This document shows, piece by piece, positions 17,279 through 23,353 of a DNA stretch of 31,328 bases (within the stretch, counting starts at the first letter, position 1; every line of letters begins with the position of its first letter). The notes under the pieces are model-generated. The model saw nothing but the letters and a program-made list of their open reading frames with translations. It searched no databases and was not told the DNA's origin. The translations under genes were made by a program, and so were the position numbers. Source of the stretch: a virus; the IMG/VR virus record IMGVR_UViG_3300031999_000135, positions 1 through 31,328 of that record; one strand, given 5' to 3'.

Positions 17279-17554
17279 ATGAAAAAATTTAAATTATTTT
17301 GTATCAAATTTGCTCTTTTTGTTTATACGAATTATATCACAGAAGATAGGAATTATATAAATAAAGTTGGAAAAATTATTATCTATCCTCTTTGGTTTAT
17401 TCGTTCATGTTTTGTTTGGTTAATTTGCCCAATATTCTTACCAGAATATTTGTTTAAACAATCAAAGATTTATAAACAGATCCAAAAAATTCAGAAATCT
17501 CCTGAATATCAAGCTCAAATGATGAAATCTATAAACTTTTTAAAATTTAATTAA
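17279..17554 (+). CDS. Hypothetical membrane-associated protein
   Basis: A 91-residue basic protein with two hydrophobic segments (FKLFCIKFALFVYTNYI, about 4-20, and WFIRSCFVWLICPIFLPEYL, about 38-57) and a Lys-rich helical C-terminus. It is likely inner-membrane associated. 11 bases after the preceding gene, same operon. Not recognised. Confidence 0.55.
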   Translation: MKKFKLFCIKFALFVYTNYITEDRNYINKVGKIIIYPLWFIRSCFVWLICPIFLPEYLFKQSKIYKQIQKIQKSPEYQAQMMKSINFLKFN

Positions 17555-17555
17555 T

Positions 17556-17678
17556 ATGAAAAATTATCATCTTCATGTAGTAGATTGTGGATCTTTTATA
17601 CTTCTTACAGATTATTTTACTACTGATAATGGAAGTTTTTATTTTTATAAGAGTGCTGGAACTAAATTATATTTTTAA
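17556..17678 (+). CDS. Small hypothetical protein (40 aa)
   Basis: An ATG frame of 40 codons starting one base after the previous stop. Aromatic and polar (MKNYHLHVVDCGSFILLTDY at its N-terminus, FYFYKSAGTKLYF at its end), possibly a beta-hairpin. The tight spacing supports it as real. Confidence 0.45.
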   Translation: MKNYHLHVVDCGSFILLTDYFTTDNGSFYFYKSAGTKLYF

Positions 17679-17790
17679 TTTCAAGCAAAAATGAGCTAAA
17701 TTTCTGTGAAGAAAATAGTATTTCAATTTAATGACTATGTTTCAATTTCAAATGGATAAATACAGAGTTCCTGAATATAAATAAAAAATT

Positions 17791-17946
17791 ATGCAGAAAA
17801 TTATTGTTTGTAATAATTCACAAGAGGTATCAAATCTTAGTACAATGTTAGAAACTGGAGAATGGAAAGTTGTTGAAGCTTTTTCAAGAGGTTTAGATAT
17901 GATTTTTATTTTAGAAAAAGTAGATGAATTTCTAGAGTTTAATTGA
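17791..17946 (+). CDS. Small hypothetical protein (51 aa)
   Basis: An ATG frame of 51 codons encoding an alpha-beta small protein (MQKIIVCNNSQEVSNLSTML, GEWKVVEAFSRGLDMIFILE, then an acidic tail). The pattern strand-helix-strand-helix suggests a compact domain. The opposite strand is also open but lacks a coherent pattern. The segment 17679-17790 before it holds only a 17-codon frame and no other signal. Confidence 0.5.
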   Translation: MQKIIVCNNSQEVSNLSTMLETGEWKVVEAFSRGLDMIFILEKVDEFLEFN

Positions 17947-17990
17947 AAGCTGCAACTGACCACCAAGTAACTTGCCCTTATTTAAATGAC

Positions 17991-18263
17991 ATGAATACAC
18001 TTGAATTTAATTATTTGTTTTCTTTTCATAAACTAAAAATTCTTAAAAAAGAATTTATAAAACTTGAAAAAGAATATTTAGATAACCAAACATCACTTTC
18101 AATTTTCATAGATTCTTTTGATTATTCTGATATTACGGAAGGGTTATATCAAGAAAAAATTATAAAATTAAATATTTTAAGTTCAAAAGTTCAACATATA
18201 AATAATAAACTTGTTGAAATTGTTTCACTTATTAAAATTATAAAGTGTGAATTGTATAATTAA
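17991..18263 (+). CDS. Coiled-coil-like hypothetical protein
   Basis: 90 residues from the ATG at 17991 (a TTG at 17943 would extend it but overlaps the preceding gene). Heptad-like hydrophobics run through most of the protein (FHKLKILKKEFIKLEKEY and IIKLNILSSKVQHINNKLVE), predicting two helices that pair as an antiparallel hairpin. It ends seven bases before the sugar transferase start. Function unknown. Confidence 0.55.
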   Translation: MNTLEFNYLFSFHKLKILKKEFIKLEKEYLDNQTSLSIFIDSFDYSDITEGLYQEKIIKLNILSSKVQHINNKLVEIVSLIKIIKCELYN

Positions 18264-18270
18264 TTTAATA

Positions 18271-19416
18271 ATGAAAAGTAAAAAAGAAAAATTAGATACA
18301 TCATTTATAACAAGAATAGGTGTTAGAAGTATTGGAGAAATGAAGATAACATCATCAATTAAATTAAAAAATCCAAAATTAAATTTTATTCAATATCTTA
18401 TTCATTTATATAAAACTAAGTCTAGAAAGATAAAGAAAATTATATTAATTGTTGATGAAGCAAACATTGATATAATATATAAAATTAATAAGAATATTGA
18501 CTTGGGTTATCAAATTAATTATATTCTTACAGATTCTGAAAATATTAGAAAAAAATATTGGACATATTCACGAATATACCCATTTAACATCAATATTGGT
18601 TCAATTCTTAAATATGATATTATAGATGAAATTGTTTGTTGCTTAACAGATTTATCTGATAATTATTTAATAAAATTGGCGCGTGCGAGTAAACAATATG
18701 GAATATCTTTACTTTTAATATCTTTAAATGACAATAAACCTCCTTTGGGTGCATATATGCAAACAACTATTGCAAATAAAAATTTTAATATAGTAGATTA
18801 TACGCCAATTAATAATTTTACTTATACAATTAAAAAAATGTGGGACATTATTTTTACTATTATATTTTTAATATCATTTTCTTGGTTATTTATAATAATT
18901 GCTATTTTAATTAAATCTACTTCAGCGGGTCCTGTATTTTTTAAACAACTTCGCGTTGGACAACGTGGAAGAAAATTCTGGATTTATAAATTTAGAACTA
19001 TGAAATTTAATGCAGATGATGAAAAAGAATCTCTTAAATATCTTAGTGAAAGTAGTGGTCCCACGTTTAAAATTACTAATGATCCTCGAATAACTAAAAT
19101 TGGAAAATGGTTACGTAAAACTAATTTAGATGAAATCCCCCAATTAATAAATATTTTAATAGGTGATATGGCTTTAATAGGACCGCGGCCAATGCTCCCA
19201 AATGAAGTTAACGAACAAGAAAATTGGCAATTAAAACGTTTAAGTGTTAAACCCGGAATAACGGGTCCATGGCAAATTCAATCAAATAAAAATAATATTC
19301 CATTTGAACAGTGGATGAAATATGATAAAAATTATATTGAAAATTGGTCAATTGAAAAAGACATAGAACTATTTTTTAGAACAATATGGATAATGTTTAA
19401 ATTAACAGGAAAATGA
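18271..19416 (+). CDS. Undecaprenyl-phosphate sugar-1-phosphate transferase (WbaP/WcaJ-type)
   Basis: 381 residues from the ATG at 18271. The C-terminal domain (about 195-381) is the polyprenyl-phosphate phosphoglycosyltransferase: MWDIIFTIIF membrane entry, GPVFFKQLRVGQRGRKFWIY, KFRTM, a DDE triad region, LRKTNLDEIPQLINILIGDM, LIGPRP, and KPGITGPWQI. The N-terminal half has an NDP-sugar-binding-like alpha-beta region but lacks the usual four N-terminal helices. Such enzymes transfer a sugar-phosphate to undecaprenyl phosphate, the first step of O-antigen, capsule or exopolysaccharide synthesis at the inner membrane. Finding it in a phage suggests remodelling of the host surface or an acquired gene. 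Confidence 0.9.
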   Translation: MKSKKEKLDTSFITRIGVRSIGEMKITSSIKLKNPKLNFIQYLIHLYKTKSRKIKKIILIVDEANIDIIYKINKNIDLGYQINYILTDSENIRKKYWTYSRIYPFNINIGSILKYDIIDEIVCCLTDLSDNYLIKLARASKQYGISLLLISLNDNKPPLGAYMQTTIANKNFNIVDYTPINNFTYTIKKMWDIIFTIIFLISFSWLFIIIAILIKSTSAGPVFFKQLRVGQRGRKFWIYKFRTMKFNADDEKESLKYLSESSGPTFKITNDPRITKIGKWLRKTNLDEIPQLINILIGDMALIGPRPMLPNEVNEQENWQLKRLSVKPGITGPWQIQSNKNNIPFEQWMKYDKNYIENWSIEKDIELFFRTIWIMFKLTGK

Positions 19417-19437
19417 AATCATTTAAAACTTAAAATT

Positions 19438-19605
19438 ATGGCACAAATTATTGGATTAATTATTGCAGCTATTGTTGCTTATTTTGTTGGACAGGATGCT
19501 GAAAAAAGAGGTATGAATGCATTAGGTTGGGGAATAGGAGTATTCTTACTTATGATAGTATTTTTACCTTTATATTTTATTTTAAGAAAACCTAAATTAA
19601 AATAA
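19438..19605 (+). CDS. Small two-helix membrane protein (55 aa)
   Basis: An ATG frame of 55 codons with two hydrophobic helices (MAQIIGLIIAAIVAYFVGQD; GWGIGVFLLMIVFLPLYFIL) separated by a polar DAEKRGMNA loop and a basic C-terminal RKPKLK. Typical of small phage or Bacteroidota membrane peptides; no known family. It starts 22 bases after the sugar transferase stop. Confidence 0.55.
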   Translation: MAQIIGLIIAAIVAYFVGQDAEKRGMNALGWGIGVFLLMIVFLPLYFILRKPKLK

Positions 19606-19612
19606 TGATGTG

Positions 19613-19687
19613 AAAAGAGCATTGTGCTATTAACTATAAAATAATTGTCAAATATTTTTATTTGTCAAATTTTTTTATTATATTTAA
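19613..19687 (+). repeat. Intergenic promoter repeat, copy 1
   Basis: About 75 bases nearly identical to 20792-20875: AAAAGAGCATTGTGCTATTA, then two TGTCAAA elements 17 bases apart (19646-19652, 19663-19669), then TATATTTA (19679-19686). Copy 2 has eight extra bases (CTCTTTAG-like, making ACTCTTTAGAGT). Confidence 0.9.
19644..19686 (+). promoter_or_regulatory. Promoter motif 1 with doubled upstream element
   Basis: TGTCAAA (19663-19669), nine bases, TATATTTA (19679-19686), with a second TGTCAAA at 19646-19652. It serves the gene at 19715. The doubled element may bind two regulator molecules. Confidence 0.65.
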
Positions 19688-19714
19688 TTATTATTTATTT
19701 AAAATTTAATAACT

Positions 19715-20038
19715 ATGGAAAAGATGTTATTTTATCACGGAGAAACTACGGATAATGTCAGGTTTACTATTGCAGGGCATTTTGAAGAAGATGAGATTAT
19801 TTTAGGTTTAGCTTTATGCAGTAAAAATGATCAATTTTGTAAAAAATTAGGAAGAATTAAAGCTGCTGGAAGATCATATTCAAAAAGAGGAAGATCGGGA
19901 ATGTCTACAATAAATTTATATAAAGATACTATGCCTGAAAATTATTGGGTGGGAAAAGAAACTAGAATCTTTAGAGATGCAGTATCAAATTTCGAAAATA
20001 TGAAATCTTTAGAACTTAAACAAGAATTTAATTTTTAA
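19715..20038 (+). CDS. Hypothetical protein
   Basis: A 107-residue basic protein. The first part is beta-rich (MLFYHGETTDNVRFTIAGHF, about 4-23); a basic loop (AGRSYSKRGRSGMST, about 51-65) suggests nucleic-acid contact; the C-terminus is helical. Not recognised. It lies directly behind promoter repeat copy 1 and nine bases ahead of the phosphatase gene, so both are likely one operon. Confidence 0.6.
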   Translation: MEKMLFYHGETTDNVRFTIAGHFEEDEIILGLALCSKNDQFCKKLGRIKAAGRSYSKRGRSGMSTINLYKDTMPENYWVGKETRIFRDAVSNFENMKSLELKQEFNF

Positions 20039-20047
20039 TTAAAAATT

Positions 20048-20791
20048 ATGGCCAGAATTCTTGTAATTCCAGATGTTCACGGAAAAGATAATTGGAAAGA
20101 TTCTGTTAATTTAGCACTTAAAGAAAATGATACTCATATTATATTTTTAGGAGATTATGTTGATCATTTTACTATTGATAGTTATCATATTCTTAAAAAT
20201 TTAAAAAATATCATCAATTTTAAAAAATTATATCCCACACGAATTACTCTTTTGATCGGAAATCACGATTATGCATATGTTTTTGGCAAAATAGCTACAA
20301 GCGGTTTTAATTATATGATGTGGGTTGATTATCGTCAATTAATTAATGATAATTGGAATTTGTTTAATATGGCATGGGGTTTTCAAGGAAAAGACAAATA
20401 TACGTTACTTACACATGCTGGATTAACTAACACATTTTATGAAGAAATTGTAAACGAGATAAATGATCCCGAAACAGTTATGCATAATATTCTTGTTTTG
20501 AAAGCAGATAAACTTTGGAAAGATCTTCCTTTACACGAATTACTCAATTACTTTGCTGATCAAGTAAGTTTAATGTGGCATATTGGATTACGTAGAAGGG
20601 GAACATCATTAAGTGGAAGTATATTATGGGCTGATAAATATGAATTATTAATTGATCGATTTAAAGGCATTAATCAAATTGTTGGGCATACTCCGGGTAA
20701 TTGTATCGAAGAAAAAGTTATCGATGATGATAGAATTATTTTTACAGACGTATATAGTTGTTTAATGCCCTTTATTATAGATTTGGTATAA
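20048..20791 (+). CDS. Calcineurin-like metallophosphatase
   Basis: A 247-residue metallophosphoesterase with all the core motifs in order: PDVHG (8-12), GDYVDH (35-40), GNHDY (71-75), a THAGLT stretch (about 123-128) and GHTPG (about 220-224). This order matches Ser/Thr-protein-phosphatase-like (PPP) enzymes such as phage lambda PP. The metal ligands are present, so the enzyme is probably active, using Mn or similar, on phosphoproteins or nucleotides. It follows the hypothetical 19715 gene and is followed at once by promoter repeat copy 2. Confidence 0.88.
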   Translation: MARILVIPDVHGKDNWKDSVNLALKENDTHIIFLGDYVDHFTIDSYHILKNLKNIINFKKLYPTRITLLIGNHDYAYVFGKIATSGFNYMMWVDYRQLINDNWNLFNMAWGFQGKDKYTLLTHAGLTNTFYEEIVNEINDPETVMHNILVLKADKLWKDLPLHELLNYFADQVSLMWHIGLRRRGTSLSGSILWADKYELLIDRFKGINQIVGHTPGNCIEEKVIDDDRIIFTDVYSCLMPFIIDLV

Positions 20792-20875
20792 AAAAGAGCA
20801 TTGTGCTATTAACTCTTTAGAGTATAAAATAATTGTCAAATATTTTTATTTGTCAAATTTTTTTATTATATTTAA
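20792..20875 (+). repeat. Intergenic promoter repeat, copy 2
   Basis: Near-identical to 19613-19687, with TGTCAAA at 20834-20840 and 20851-20857 and TATATTTA at 20867-20874 (promoter motif 1). The extra palindrome ACTCTTTAGAGT is unique to this copy. It drives the 57-residue gene at 20908. Confidence 0.9.
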
Positions 20876-20907
20876 CTATACAAATATAACTTTATAAACA
20901 TAAAAAC

Positions 20908-21081
20908 ATGAAACATAAAATTAAATTTGTCAAGGGTACTACTGTCATATTTGTAGGAAAGTTATATAAAATAGAATCTTATAAATTATCTGGGCTTACG
21001 GGTATAGAATACAATCTTGAGTCTATGCTACCCGATAAAAAAGGATTTTTTGAAAGATGTTATAACATATGGCACGGATAG
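20908..21081 (+). CDS. Small basic hypothetical protein (57 aa)
   Basis: An ATG frame of 57 codons ending with TAG. Beta-like N-terminus (KIKFVKGTTVIFVGKLYKIE), then a polar part and an aromatic end (FFERCYNIWHG). It may be an SH3-like small domain. TAG is uncommon as a stop in this window; readthrough would add about 14 residues. Supported by promoter repeat copy 2 just upstream. Confidence 0.55.
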   Translation: MKHKIKFVKGTTVIFVGKLYKIESYKLSGLTGIEYNLESMLPDKKGFFERCYNIWHG

Positions 21082-21135
21082 TTTAAGATAAAGTTAAATC
21101 GAAGCAGAAAAGAAAACAATAAATAATTTTTAGCG

Positions 21136-21627
21136 ATGGGAAAAAGACTTGAAATATTAAAAAAATCATTGGAGAAAAAAGAAAAAACATTCTCTGATAA
21201 ATTGCAAAATCATTTTGACACCGTAAAGCAAGCCAACGGGCAACCGCTCAATGATAAGCGAAACGGACAAGCAACTTTAAATAAATGGGAACGGCAAAAT
21301 TCAGCACTTAGAAACTTACAAACAGGTATCGAGAAAAGCAAGGAGGCAATAGAACGAGAAGAATTTAAAGTTGGCGAATGTGAAGCGGTAAAAAGCGGGT
21401 TACCTACCGAATTATTAACCCTGCTTAATAATGGTAAAATTACCCAATGGAGAAAGTTCCCTAACCGCTTTTTTGTTGTAGGTGTTGAGCGGGCAAGATT
21501 GGTTTGGGATGAAGAAAAAAAGATTGTAATACACCAATACGTTTCTGAAATACCAAAAGGAGTTGGTCAGTTTGAAATTTTCAGAGATGTTTTTAATCAC
21601 TTGAATAATACCGTTAACAAAAAATGA
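21136..21627 (+). CDS. Bacteroidota mobile-element-type hypothetical protein
   Basis: A 163-residue protein with a long charged N-terminal helix (LEILKKSLEKKEKTFSDKLQ, about 5-24; NKWERQNSALRNLQTGIEKS, about 49-68) and a compact C-terminal part (WRKFPNRFFVVGVERARLVW). The DNA is clearly less AT-rich than its neighbours. Proteins that look like this (DTVKQANGQPLNDKRNGQ is the recognisable stretch) occur in Bacteroidota genomes and mobile elements; function unknown to me. The gene is flanked by AAGTTAAATCG direct repeats (21091, 21663), so it may have been inserted as a cassette. Confidence 0.6.
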   Translation: MGKRLEILKKSLEKKEKTFSDKLQNHFDTVKQANGQPLNDKRNGQATLNKWERQNSALRNLQTGIEKSKEAIEREEFKVGECEAVKSGLPTELLTLLNNGKITQWRKFPNRFFVVGVERARLVWDEEKKIVIHQYVSEIPKGVGQFEIFRDVFNHLNNTVNKK

Positions 21628-21815
21628 GCGCAGGCAAAAATTATTTATTGTTTTCTAACGAAAAGTTAAATCGGAGAACGGATGTAGTGCTTGCGTATAA
21701 CGAATGTATATACGTAATTATTTTGTTAATATTATTTGATTATATCATATTTAACGCTATTTTTAATAACCAAAATATAACATTTAATAAATTAATGAGA
21801 AATTATTTTAACTAA
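21624..21815 (+). CDS. Doubtful hydrophobic ORF
   Basis: 63 codons starting with ATGA overlap to the preceding gene. The first third is basic and polar; the rest is AT-driven Ile/Asn/Phe (ILLILFDYIIFNAIFNN), which can arise by composition alone. The right-hand direct repeat AAGTTAAATCG falls inside. It could be noncoding debris from the cassette boundary. Confidence 0.3.
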   Translation: MSAGKNYLLFSNEKLNRRTDVVLAYNECIYVIILLILFDYIIFNAIFNNQNITFNKLMRNYFN

Positions 21816-21864
21816 CCCGTCTATTTACCCCTAGGAAAAAGCTTAATATGAAAATTGACAATAA

Positions 21865-21893
21865 AAAGGGACACTTAGAGGTCCCTTTGTTGT
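21865..21893. terminator. Hairpin terminator between convergent genes
   Basis: AAAGGGAC/GTCCCTTT, eight base pairs with an eight-base loop, T-rich on the plus side and A-rich before the stem, so it may work in both directions between the plus cassette and the minus genes. Confidence 0.7.
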
Positions 21894-21911
21894 GTGTAAT
21901 AGTATCATATA

Positions 21912-22346
21912 TCATATTACTCTAAATGTCTTAGATTCATTAATAGGCCAAAAGTATTTACCTTCATTAAATCCTTCATCAATGGATGTAAACTTTTGAA
22001 GATAAAAATCCTTATCTTTTTCTATTAATCGAGCTCTCATAGCTCTATGAAAATAGACATCACCCACCCACCAAGGGTTTTCATAATAACTTGGAAGTTC
22101 ATACTTCACCATTGTGTTTTTATATCCTCTTTTTATCCATTCATCAATACAGCAATTACAATAGTATTTAAGTGAATCTGTGTAGCCAATCCACATTTTT
22201 AATGCTGGATGGTTTGCCCAGCGTGAGGGCTTTCCTTCTAAAATGTTGATGATTTGAAAACACTCTAAACGCTGTTTTCCTAATCTCTTATAATCTAACG
22301 ATTGCATACTCCTAATATAATTAGGATAGGGCAAAAATGTCATCAT
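21912..22346 (-). CDS. Pyrimidine-dimer DNA glycosylase-like protein (MSMEG_6728 type)
   Basis: A 144-residue protein. The N-terminus MMTFLPYPNYIRSMQSLDYK, then RLGKQRLECFQI, is the hallmark of the MSMEG_6728/pyrimidine-dimer glycosylase-like family, with LD.KRLGKQR.E conserved; WANHPALKMW follows. Family members are annotated as possible endonuclease V-type repair enzymes. The catalytic N-terminal Thr of T4 DenV is not obviously present after the Met, so activity is uncertain. Minus strand, two bases after the stop of the homing endonuclease gene (transcribed 23034 to 21912). Confidence 0.7.
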   Translation of the reverse strand: MMTFLPYPNYIRSMQSLDYKRLGKQRLECFQIINILEGKPSRWANHPALKMWIGYTDSLKYYCNCCIDEWIKRGYKNTMVKYELPSYYENPWWVGDVYFHRAMRARLIEKDKDFYLQKFTSIDEGFNEGKYFWPINESKTFRVI

Positions 22347-22347
22347 T

Positions 22348-23034
22348 TTAGTTATGTATTTGTATATGATTATTAAGTTCTTCTTTAGAGAAATATTTGT
22401 TGCAAATAGGACAACGTTTTTTTCCTTTTATTTTTAATCTTATTTTTTCTTTATGTTCTTCAGATTTGGGCTTATTTTTATGTAATATTGATAATTTATC
22501 TCTATGCTCTTGTGAAAATGGTTTTTCTTTTTTAACTCCTTTATGAGATATTTTATTTTTAGTTTCAGGATCTTTTAAAGCCTCATGCATGGAAATTTTT
22601 ATAGAGTTTTTATGATCTTCTGATAAATGACGCCCGGATAAAGAATTAATTAATTTTTTGTTGCCTTTCATTACGTCTGACATGTGATTCCTATAAGATT
22701 CTTTTCCTATGTATGAATAATCTTTATTTGCTAATATTTCTTCTCTTCGTGGGTTATACGTTAAAGTGTCTCCTCCTTCTCCGCCCCATGTTATATTATA
22801 CCCACCCTTTGACACATGAGATTCTAGTGTTTTAATCCAAAATATTTCTTTTTCATTTAATTCATTAAGATTATCGGTAGTATCAATAATTTCTTTAATA
22901 AAATTTTCTTTTCCATATTTTTTAATAGCAGCTTTAATTAAATAGCCAGATCCTAAATATTCGCCATTGTTGTATTTAGATTTTCCTACATATATCCTTT
23001 TATTTAAAATATTAATAGTTTTATAGATAATCAT
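22348..23034 (-). CDS. GIY-YIG homing endonuclease with NUMOD3 repeats and C2H2 finger
   Basis: A 228-residue free-standing homing endonuclease. The N-terminal GIY-YIG domain has the KTINILNKRIYVGKS form of the motif (residues about 5-19), with Y-G-x-E-N-F (about 40-45) and Glu-rich helix; the middle has several NUMOD3-type DNA-binding motifs (SGRHLSEDHKNSI, FSQEHRDKLSI, KSEEHKEKI); the C-terminus is a C2H2-like finger (CPICNKYFSKEELNNHIQIH). The short form KTINI of the catalytic motif is common in phage proteins. Such enzymes cut DNA and drive their own spread, here between repair and capsid genes. It stands behind a 320-base intergenic gap. Confidence 0.88.
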   Translation of the reverse strand: MIIYKTINILNKRIYVGKSKYNNGEYLGSGYLIKAAIKKYGKENFIKEIIDTTDNLNELNEKEIFWIKTLESHVSKGGYNITWGGEGGDTLTYNPRREEILANKDYSYIGKESYRNHMSDVMKGNKKLINSLSGRHLSEDHKNSIKISMHEALKDPETKNKISHKGVKKEKPFSQEHRDKLSILHKNKPKSEEHKEKIRLKIKGKKRCPICNKYFSKEELNNHIQIHN

Positions 23035-23353
23035 AGTATTTTATTATATTTATCTACTCGTTGTCCAAAATGTGTACTTGGTAAAAAAGTTTGCATAATT
23101 TAATTATTATATGCATAATATAACAAAAAGATTCATAAAATGAACATTTTTAACGACATTTAACACTTTTTTAACATCATAGTATGTTTGTATATATTAT
23201 CTATTAAACAAGTCTTTATTGGTATCTTTTACAAACATATTGTTATAGTGTTGTTAAATATTTTAAATACATTTACTATATATTTTAACATTTTATAAAG
23301 ATTATATATAGAATATAGTGAAAATTATGTAAATAAAAAACAATGTCTAAATT
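23035..23353. promoter_or_regulatory. 319-base divergent intergenic region
   Basis: Extremely AT-rich, no ORF or RNA structure seen. It must carry the minus-strand promoter for the homing endonuclease and the plus-strand promoter for the capsid operon. TATGTTTG at 23183-23190 fits a Bacteroidota -7 box; the runs ACTATATATTTTAACA (about 23275) and TATATATAGAATATAG (about 23303) are late-promoter-like. No clear motif 1 copy. Confidence 0.4.
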
